A stretch of DNA of 64,000 nt. Source: Lotus japonicus (Eukaryota > Streptophyta > Magnoliopsida > Fabales > Fabaceae). Positions 52,451-61,935 of this stretch are shown piece by piece. Under the pieces are notes generated by a model. It had not been told where the DNA came from. It searched no databases and saw nothing but the letters and a program-made list of their open reading frames with translations. Position 1 is the first letter of the stretch. Each line of letters begins with the position of its first letter. Made by a program: the position numbers and the translations under genes. The stretch covers positions 44,630,066 through 44,694,065 of the forward strand of contig NC_080042.1 in the NCBI RefSeq assembly GCF_012489685.1, given 5' to 3'.

Positions 52451-55400
52451 ATGGTGATGATACTTACGGGCAAGGAAGATCTATCTTTCATGATGCTTCG
52501 CTCTTTCTCTTCTAAGCTTTCTTTCAGATCTTCCCAACCCTCTTCTTCTTCTATCGATCATCCTCATCAATCCAATCAATTATCCAAATCTGTCTTCAAA
52601 GAAGAAATTCATTTTGAAGATATCAATCAAGATCTTGACAACTGGGAAATTCCAAAAATTTCTCATGCTGAGATCTACAAACCAAACGGATCCTTTTTCA
52701 AACGATCTGATTTCATTATCAAAACCGTTGAGCAAACCTACAAGCTCAGATCTGATGATGAAGAAATCCATCTGCTTTCCGAGAAAAGCATCAAAGAACA
52801 TATCAGCAAGAACTTCAACTATCTTCATATAGGTAGTGTTCAAGTTGGTCTTAAACCCCTAACCAGGAAATCTCTTGACATCGCTGTACTCCTTTGTCTT
52901 AGGGATGTTAGACATAATCAATTCCATGACTCCCTCTTAGGAACGGTTGAAACCAGCCTGAGTAATGGACCAATCTTTTTCAATTGCTTCCCAGATCTAA
53001 CTGTTAGTCTGGAAGATAAAAACATCCTTGATGTCCTCTTCCTAAATATCAAGCTTCACGGCCTTGATATGAAAGAAGATTCCATTCCAATCTCTTTGAT
53101 CTACAGGGTTCAATACAAGGTAATGAACTCTATCAAATCTTATTTCTTGCGAACCAATTGTGAGAAATCTGGAGAAACTACCCTCTTCCTCACAGATTAT
53201 GATAAGGCCAATGTTATTGTGCCCAAAACCATCCAATGGAGTGATATCACCCTTCCAGAAAAATGGTCTTTGGAAAAGGCTACTCCAGCCCAACCTGTTG
53301 AAACTCCTGAGTTTCGTGAAATCATCCAACACCAATCTGGCCAAGTAGATCTCATCTTTGATAGGAGAAATTCCTTCTCTATCCCTAGATCTATTAGGAC
53401 GTCCTCAAATGATTTCCAATCCGCCATGTCTAGAAGATCTTTTTCTATGACTAGAAGGAACCAGCCTGAGTCTAATGCTCGACCTTCCCTCTCTCATGAC
53501 GGATCTACTATCCATTTAGCTGGATATGTCAATACCACTCCTGTCAAGACTACCTATGACAAGGGTGATGAAGATCATCAATCCACCTTATCTCCAACGT
53601 ATTCTTCTCTAGAAACCCCTGGAGAAACTTCTGATTTCATTGGAGCAATCACTACTGAATTCGTCATCGACAAAGGAAGTATCAAGGCAGATTTCTACTC
53701 TGACCGATGGACTCAGCAAAGAAAATGGTTCTTTGCAAAGTATCAGGGTGAAAAGAGAAAGAAGATCCAAGAAAAATTCTATGGGTTCCTTGAGAAAACC
53801 CAGCAAAACATCTTCTTTTTTGAATGGTTTCAAGATTATGCCAACAAGAATTGGAAATCTTACCCCTTCCAAATTGACATGGTTAAATGGCAGCATAAGG
53901 ATGGAAAAGAAACCCTTTCTAACCTGCCACCTAAAACTCCTTTCCTTCTTAAAGGAGCTCAATCTACACCTGTCCTAGCTTCTCCCTTCAAGACTAGGAA
54001 AGAAGAAGGTGATGTCACTGGTAAAGACATCAAAGACCTCATGGAACAATCCAATTATACCAATAAGTATCTTCAAATTCTTGGAGAATCCCAAGTGCAG
54101 GATTCCTCTTCCAGGAAAGGAAAAGAAAAGGTCAAGATTGAACCTTCCTCTTCTAATCTTGATATCCCTAAAGGATGTCAACTTGAAAAACCTCTTTTCA
54201 AACCTTTTCAAATCAGTAGCCGTTCCAGACACTCGGCTCAAACTCTTCGAGCAAAAAAGGAATCTGACAATGAGCTCCTCCAAAAGGTGGTAGAGCAACT
54301 TCAGCTTCTCAAACAAGTTATTCCTGAGACTCCGGAACCTCCTGAGACTCCGGAACCTACTCCGGAAGCAGTTTCTAATCCCACTATTACTGCTCCTCCT
54401 CCTCCAAAAACTCGTACTTCTACTCGTAATACCTCTACTTCTTTAAATAATATTGAAGATGGTAAGGTTGAGTCTGATTCTGATATTCAATCTATGAAGT
54501 CTGACGTTCAATCTATCAAGAGTATTCCGGTCAATACTGTCATTCACAATTCTAAGAATCAGTGGAGAAAAGAAACCAAGCTCTACTATCCTAGAGCTAC
54601 TGCTCCTGATCTTCTTTTAGAAGAATCTTCAAACTTCAAAAGCTTCAGTGCCAACAATGTCTATGAATGGAATATTGATGGTGAAAACGAGTATGGCATC
54701 ACCAAAATCCTCCAAAATATGACTATGGTAGCCACTGCCTATGTTACCGCCAACAATTGTCCTGAATCTCTTATCGTTGAAGTCTTGGTTGCTGGTTTCT
54801 GTGGCCAGCTCAAAGGTTGGTGGGATAATTATCTCACTCAAGACGAGAAGGATCAGATCTTGACCGCCGTCAAGACTGATGAAGAAGGTAATCCTATCAT
54901 GGAAGATGGCAAATTCATCTCTGATGCTGTCAACTCCTTAATCTTTACCATAGCCCAACATTTTGTTGGAGATCCTTCCCTCATCAAGGACAGATCTGGT
55001 GATCTTTTGTCCAATCTGAAGTGCAAATCTTTGGGTGATTTCAGATGGTATAAGGATACCTTCCTGACCAGGGTTTACACCCGTGAAGACAGCCAACAAG
55101 CCTTCTGGAAAGAGAAATTCCTGGCCGGTCTTCCTAAATCTTTTGGCGACAAAGTTCGTGAGAAACTTAGAAGCCAAAATTCGGGGGGAGAAATCCCATA
55201 TCACACCCTTAGTTATGGACAACTCATAGCTATCATTCAAAGAGTTGCTCTCAAAATCTGTCAGGATGACAAAATCCAACAGCAACTCACTAAGGAGAAG
55301 TCTCAGAATCGCAGGGATTTGGGTACTTTCTGCGAACAATTCGGAATTCAAGGTTGTCCCAAGAAACCTAAACCCAGAAAGAAAGATCCTCCTCCCAAAC

Positions 55401-58052
55401 AACAATGGAGAAAGAGATCTAGCAGGAATGATCATAGGAAACCCAAGCCTAGATCAAAACCCCAATCTTCGCAAATTCCAAAGAACCCTCCTGAGACTAG
55501 ACCCTCTCAAGGAAAAGATGTTACCTGCTACAACTGCGGCAAGCCGGGCCATATTAGCAGGTATTGCAGACTCAAAAGGAGAATCTCTGAGCTTCATCTT
55601 GAACCTGAGATCGAGGACAAGATCAACAATCTCCTCATTCAAACTTCTGATGAAGAAGAATCTAATCCTTCGGATTCTGAGGTCTCTGAAGACCTAAATC
55701 AAATTCAGAATGATGATTCTCAATCATCATCTTCCGTCAATACCTTGTCCATCAACACTTTGACCAATGAACAAGACCTTCTCTTCAGGACCATTAATTC
55801 TATCCCTGATCCTGAGGAAAAGAAAATCTATTTGGAACGCCTCAGGTCTACTCTTGAAGATAGGCCTCCCAAAAGTCCTATAACCACCAATAAATTCAAT
55901 CTTAGAGATACTTTCAAGCGTCTTGAGAAATCTACGGTCAAACCCGTCACTATTCAAGACCTTCAATCTGAAGTCAATTCCCTCAAGACTGAGGTTAAAA
56001 GTCTCAAACAAATCCAAAATAGTCAGCAGCTTATCTTAGAAAAACTGACTAGAAATTATGAGGAAGATGATTCTTCTGTACCTGATTCCAATCCTGCTCC
56101 TAACAACAATTGCGAAGACTTTCTGGAGAATATTAACCAGGTCACCATTCAGAAATTCTTCATCCATGTCAAAATCCTCATAGGAGATTTTATTCTCGAA
56201 ATCCCTGCCCTCTTTGACACAGGGGCAGATTCCAGTTGTATCTCGGAGGGACTCATTCCCACCAGATATTTTGAGAAAACCACTGAGAAGCTCAGCGCTG
56301 CTGAAGGATCTAGACTAAAGATCAAGTATAAAATCCCCTCAGCTATCATAAAAAATGGTAGTCTTGAAATCGAAACTCCATTTCTGTTAGTCAGAAATTT
56401 GAGTCAAAAAATCATTATAGGGACCCCTTTCATTAAGAAGCTCTTCCCCTATAATACTGACGAAAACGGCATCACTGTTCAGCATCTTGGACAGCCTATC
56501 TTGTTCAAATTCTCTGAACCTCCCATAGATAAGACTTTGAACGTCATATCCTACAAGGAGAAGCAGATCAACTTCCTCAGGGAAGAAATCTCTTACAGAA
56601 CCATTGAGGATCAATTGCAACAACCTTCTGTTAAATCAAGGATTGAGAATATTTTGGAAAATATTCAATCCAGCATCTGTTCTGATCTACCCAACGCTTT
56701 TTGGGAAAGAAGGAGCCATATGGTGGAACTTCCTTATGAAAAAGATTTTTCAGACAAACAGATTCCAACCAAGGCTAGGCCTATTCAAATGAATGAAGAA
56801 CTTCTTCATTTCTGCCAAAAGGAAATCAATGATCTCCTTGAAAAGAAACTTATTCGCAGGAGTAAGAGCCCTTGGTCCTGTGCAGCCTTCTATGTCAACA
56901 AACAAGCTGAGATAGAACGGGGAACCCCTAGGCTGGTTATTAACTACAAACCTCTCAATCAAGCCCTTTGTTGGATTAGATATCCTATCCCCAACAAGAA
57001 AGATCTCTTAGCCAGACTGCATGATGCTAAGGTCTTTTCAAAATTCGACATGAAATCTGGATTCTGGCAAATCCAATTGCAAGAGAAGGATAGGTATAAA
57101 ACTGCTTTTACTGTTCCTTTTGGGCAGTATGAGTGGAACGTTATGCCTTTTGGGCTAAAGAACGCCCCATCTGAATTCCAAAGGATTATGAACGAAATCT
57201 TCAATCCTTATTCCAAATTCACTATTGTCTACATTGACGATGTTCTAATCTTTTCCCAAACTTTAGATCAACATTTCAAACATCTCAATACGTTCATCTC
57301 TGTAATCAAAAGGAATGGCTTGGCTGTATCCAAGACAAAGGTCAGTTTGTTCCAAACCAAAATCAGATTTCTTGGTCACAACATCCACCAAGGAACCATC
57401 ATTCCTATCAATAGAGCCATCGAGTTCACGGATAAATTCCCTGATCAAATCATTGACAAAACCCAACTACAAAGATTCCTGGGTTGTCTCAATTATGTTG
57501 CGGACTTCTGTCCTCAACTCAGTACCATAATCAAACCCTTCATGATAGACTCAAGAAGGATCCTCCACCTTGGTCCGATATTCATACCAATGTGGTCAAA
57601 CAAATCAAACTTCGTGTCAAGAATCTCCCTTGTCTTTATCTCCCTAATCCTCAAGCTTTCAAAATTATTGAAACTGATGCCTCTGATATTGGCTTTGGTG
57701 GTATTTTGAAACAAAAGGTTTTTGACAAGGAACAAATTATTGCTTTTACTTCAAACATTGGAATCCTGCTCAACAGAATTATTCTACTGTCAAAAAAGAA
57801 GTTTTAGCAATCGTTTTATCTATTTCAAAATTTCAATCTGATTTGATTAATCAAAAATTCTTAGTCCGTGTAGACTGCAAATCTGCGAAAGAAATCTTAC
57901 AAAAAGATGTCAAAAACTTAGCTTCAAAACATATCTTTGCCAGATGGCAAGCTATTTTAAGCGTTTTTGACTTCGATATTGAATATATAAAAGGATCTAA
58001 CAATTCTCTCCCTGATTTCCTCACTCGTGAATATTTGCAGGGAAGATCATAA
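52451..58052 (+). pseudogene. Caulimovirid ORF1 polyprotein, full length with 3' frame breaks
   Basis: From the ATG at 52451 the frame is open for about 1750 codons. Movement protein (30K type) lies at about residues 120-230, including KSLDIAVLLC, GTVETSLSNGPIFFNCF and LHGLD. Coat protein spans about 700-970 (FCGQLKGWWDNYL, LSYGQLIAIIQRVAL). A Lys/Arg-rich segment leads to a CCHC knuckle CYNCGKPGHISRYC from residue 1026, then a coiled coil at about 1170-1205. Aspartic protease LFDTGADSS has its catalytic Asp at about 1256, and RT has catalytic YIDD at about 1594-1597. A single-base frame break near 57535 (connection/RNase H) and another near 57755 split the RNase H end, which continues in frame from 57843 to 58052. 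Other copies are uninterrupted at these two places, and this stretch is rich in single-base deletions, so they may be sequencing errors. Four of the five expected domains are intact. Confidence 0.93.
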
Positions 58053-58053
58053 G

Positions 58054-59458
58054 ATGTCCTCAGAGGAGGATCTCCTCCTCCGAGAAGAGGAAGAAACAAA
58101 GAAAAGAGCAAAGGTATTATAATCTCTGACTCTTTAATCTTATCTGGGCCCACTGCCCATCAATCTGGACCCACTGTCCAAAAATCTGAGCCCACTGCTC
58201 AAACCAATCTTCACAACCAAAACAAACCAAAGCTGATTATGCTTTATCAATTCCAACTCTCCTTGCCTTCAAACAAGCAGGCCTGGATAATGTTCCTCAG
58301 GGACTCATCAATTTACCAAATAAATCTTGGGCCAGCATCGCTGATAAAGATGATGACCTAGATCTCCAATCCCTCCAATCTTTTATTGAAAGAACAAAAA
58401 GCTTAGCAACTCATGATGGAAAGAAACCAGTTGTTGTTGCCCAATCTAGCCCAGTTACCCAATCTAACCCAAATCGGAATATTTGACCAAAACTATCTCC
58501 AAATTCCAAACCTTGATTGAACAGAATGGTGGGACCATTAGGAGGGAACCTCGCAATAAAATTGGTACTAAACTTTTCCCTGGTTATCTTGATCCAATCC
58601 ACCCAAACAAAACCCAGAGATTCTATGAGTTATCTTGGTTGATACAAACAGTGTGGATATTAAGCATTTTAGGGATAAAAATGACAATCCCTAATTACCC
58701 ACTCCACACTCCAAATTCTCCGTGTCCTTCGTCCCACTGACTTTGGACCCAATCCAACACCTACAGAAAATTTTCCCAGAATTTTGACCCTATAGGTTTT
58801 AATTATTGGGATTACATCAAAGCTTGGGGAATTTACAATCCTTGGCCTGCAAAACCAAAATTTCAAGCATTCTTGGCTCATTTACTTCAAATGGACCAAC
58901 AAATATTCCTTTCCAATTTGGTTCCATTCTTGGTGGAGCTTCTTTGGTCCAACTACTGAAATCTTTCCCTGAAGTTCTGGAGGGATACAATCTTTTCCTG
59001 AAACATTGGGACAAAGAGTTTAACAATTATCCTGATTGTTTAAACTTTTATACAATCTTTTCCCTTTCTTGGTATTCTCTTGGAGGTACGGTCTTAAAGC
59101 CAAACCCCAACCAATTCTCACAAACATGCCCTTATCAAGTGGTGGAAGGCTTTTGATGCTTCCAAAGCTCACAAGGATAAAGTAATTCAATGGTTCAAAA
59201 ACAACCAGAAATATCTCAAGCATGCAAGTCCGCAAACCAGCCTCTTGCTAAATCAAAAGGCCACATCACAGCGGCCTTGCAGGAGCTTCAACAGAAGAAG
59301 ACTTGCTAAGAAATCTTCAATCTGCTCTTCAATTATTGAAGGAACCAATTAAGCAAGCCTCATCTTCAAAGGCCCTCAACACAAAGTCTCCGAGCCATCT
59401 CTCTTGGGTCGTCAGATTTTGTCCAAACCACAGAATCAGATGATGATGATTCTGCTAA
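58054..59458 (+). pseudogene. Caulimovirid ORF2, copy with many small indels
   Basis: The ATG at 58054 follows the ORF1 stop by one base as in other copies. Compared with 50034-51458, at least ten single-base deletions and one single-base insertion break the frame from the tenth codon or so onward. Substitutions are nearly absent. The product would be truncated after a few residues. The indel-only pattern beside an assembly gap suggests poor base polishing rather than biological decay. Confidence 0.9.
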
Positions 59459-60444
59459 GTTTGTCGTCTTGTAATCATTTTTATTCTGTAATAATTCAAT
59501 TTTTGTACTGTAGCAAATAGTAAAATTGACTTTTTACTGTAGCAAATAGTGCAGTCAAATAGTACCGTCTACCGGAACTATTCAACCGGAACTATTCAAA
59601 CAGTGCCATCTTTTCTTTAAAATAGGCTCATTCTGAACCTTGTTAAGGGAGAGTTTTTGGATAGAGCTTAGATAGAGAGTTTAGAGAGAGAAACACGGAG
59701 AGAATTCCTATTGTAAGTTCTCCTTCAGTTTTCCTTTCTTTCAATCTTTTCTGTTTTTAAGTTTCAGTTTTTCAGTTTTTAAGTTTCAGTTTTGTAATCT
59801 ATGTTTATGTAATATATATCTTGTTCAAGTTTTTTTTCCTGTTTATGGAAGGCTGAGCCTCCTGTTTTTAATTCCTGTTTTTAATTTTCTGCAAGTTTTA
59901 TTTTCTGTTTATGGAAGCTGAGCCTCCTGCTTTAATTCCTGTATTTAATTTTCTGCAAAAAGCCCTCCGTGGTGGCGTCCTACTTCTCTAATCCTCTTCT
60001 CATCCCCTCCTTCTGCTTCCGACCCCCTCTTGGTATCAGAGCCTGATGGGGAAGTAGGAACATGCTAAATATGTTAGATATAAGTTATTTCTCTGTTCTG
60101 TTCTTATATAATTAAGCACTATGGTCGGGATCTGGACTGGTAGTACACTTTGAACTAAACTAAAATGAAAGCTCTTTTGAAAACCTTCTAGGATTATTAC
60201 TATTCAGACTTATGATCATCTCTGCAGCGGAGGCATTGAAGGCAGTAAGTCCTGTGTGGCAGTAAGTCTATATTGGCCATACTACAGACATGTTATTAAG
60301 TTCTGAATATTTTTAATGTCCTTGTTTAGTTTCTTTTTGTGGTGGCTTAAGTCTGATCCAGATCTATACTGCTCAACTATTAAGAACAACGCAGAACCTA
60401 ACTTATATTTCTAATTTATTTATCTGTTTCTATAGAACCAGGTG
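59459..60444 (+). promoter_or_regulatory. Caulimovirid promoter/leader, second tandem copy
   Basis: This repeats 51459-52450 with small indels: the CAAATAGT and CCGGAACTATTCAA repeats, a TTTAAAATA TATA candidate near 59617, the duplicated leader segment, PBS TGGTATCAGAGC at 60031-60042, the GTAAGT sites and the TTTCTATAG acceptor-like site. Sequence after about 60065 is essentially clean again. Confidence 0.8.
60031..60042 (+). promoter_or_regulatory. Caulimovirid PBS, second tandem copy
   Basis: TGGTATCAGAGC followed by CTGATGGGG, 7995 bp after the first copy. Confidence 0.93.
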
Positions 60445-60805
60445 ATGGTGATGATACTTACGGGCAAGGAAGATCTATCTTTCATGATGCTTCGCTCTTT
60501 CTCTTCTAAGCTTTCTTTCAGATTTTCCCAACCCTCTTCTTCTTCTATCGATCATCCTCATCAATCCAATCAATTATCCAAATCTGTCTTCAAAGAAGAA
60601 ATTCATTTTGAAGATATCAATCAAGATCTTGACAACTGGGAAATTCCAAAAATTTCTCATGCTGAGATCTACAAACCAAACGGATCCTTTTTCAAACGAT
60701 CAGATTTCATTATCAAAACCGTTGAGCAAACCTACAACCTCAGATCTGATGATGAAGAAATCCATCTGCTTTCCGAGAAAAGCATCAAAGAACATATCAG
60801 CAAGA
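60445..60805 (+). CDS. Caulimovirid ORF1 5' end, cut by assembly gap
   Basis: 120 codons from the ATG at 60445, almost identical to the start of the ORF at 52451 (differences such as SFRF for SFRS and YNLR for YKLR). It ends at KEHISK, just before the movement-protein core, where the N run begins. Whether the copy continues is unknown. Confidence 0.88.
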
Positions 60806-60905
60806 NNNNNNNNNNNNNNNNNNNNNNNNNNNNNNNNNNNNNNNNNNNNNNNNNNNNNNNNNNNNNNNNNNNNNNNNNNNNNNNNNNNNNNNNNNNNNNN
60901 NNNNN
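60806..60905. other. Assembly gap, 100 N
   Basis: Exactly 100 N, the conventional placeholder for a gap of unknown size. Plus-oriented movement-protein sequence lies on the left and minus-oriented ORF2 on the right, so the order and orientation across it are not proven. Confidence 0.99.
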
Positions 60906-61934
60906 AAGAGGGAAAAGATTGTATAAAAGTTTAAACAATCAGGATAATTGTTAAACTCTTTGTCCCAATGTTTCAGGAAAAGATTGTATCCCTCCAGAAC
61001 TTCAGGGGGAAAGATTTCAGTAGTTGGGACCAAAGAAGCTCCACCAAGAATGGAACCAAATTGGAAAGGAATATTTGTTGGTCCATTTGAAGTAAATGAG
61101 CCAAGAATGCTTGAAATTTTGGTTTTGCAGGCCAAGGATTGTAAATTCCCAAGCTTTGATGTAATCCCAATAATTAAAACCTATAGGGTCAAAATTCTGG
61201 GAAAATTTTCTGTAGGTGTTTGGATTGGGTCCAAAGTCAGTGGGACGAAGGACACGGAGAATTTGGAGTGTGGAGTGGGTAATTAGGGAGTTGTCATTTT
61301 TATCCCTAAAATGCTTAATATCCACACTGTTTGTATCAACCAAGATAAACTCATAGAATCTCTGGGTTTTGTTTGGGTGGATTGGATCAAGATAACCAGG
61401 GAAAAGTTTAGTACCAATTTTATTGGCGAGGTTCCCTCCTGAATGGTCCCACCATTCTGGTTCAATCAAGGTTTGGAATTTGGAGATAGTTTTGGTCAAA
61501 TATTCCGATTTTGGGTTAGATTGGGTAACTGGGCTAGATTGGGCAACAACAACTGGTTTCTTTCCATCATGAGTTGCTAAGCTTTTTGTTCTTTCAATAA
61601 AAGATTGGAGGGATTGGAGATCTAGGTCATCATCTTTATCAGCGATGCTGGCCCAAGATTTATTTGGTAAATTGATGAGTCCCTGAGGAACATTATCCAG
61701 GCCTGCTTGTTTGAAGGCAAGGAGAGTTGGAATTGATAAAGCATAATCAGCTTTGGTTTGTTTTGGTTGTGAAGATTGGTTTTGAGCAGTGGGCTCAGAT
61801 TTTTGGACAGTGGGTCCAGATTGATGGGCAGTGGGCCCAGATAAGATTAAAGAGTCAGAGATTATAATACCTTTGCTCTTTTCTTTGTTTCTTCCTCTTC
61901 CTCGGGAGGAGGAGGATCCTCCTCTGGAGGACAT
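60906..61934 (-). pseudogene. Caulimovirid ORF2, right inverted copy, 3' end missing
   Basis: From the ATG at 61934 it is open and matches the other ORF2 copies to the SWWSFFGP block. A single-base insertion near 61025 (a G run) then shifts the frame. The remaining sequence reaches the gap in the NFYTIF region, so the C-terminal quarter is absent. The break lies close to the gap edge and may be an assembly error. Confidence 0.88.
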
Positions 61935-61935
61935 C

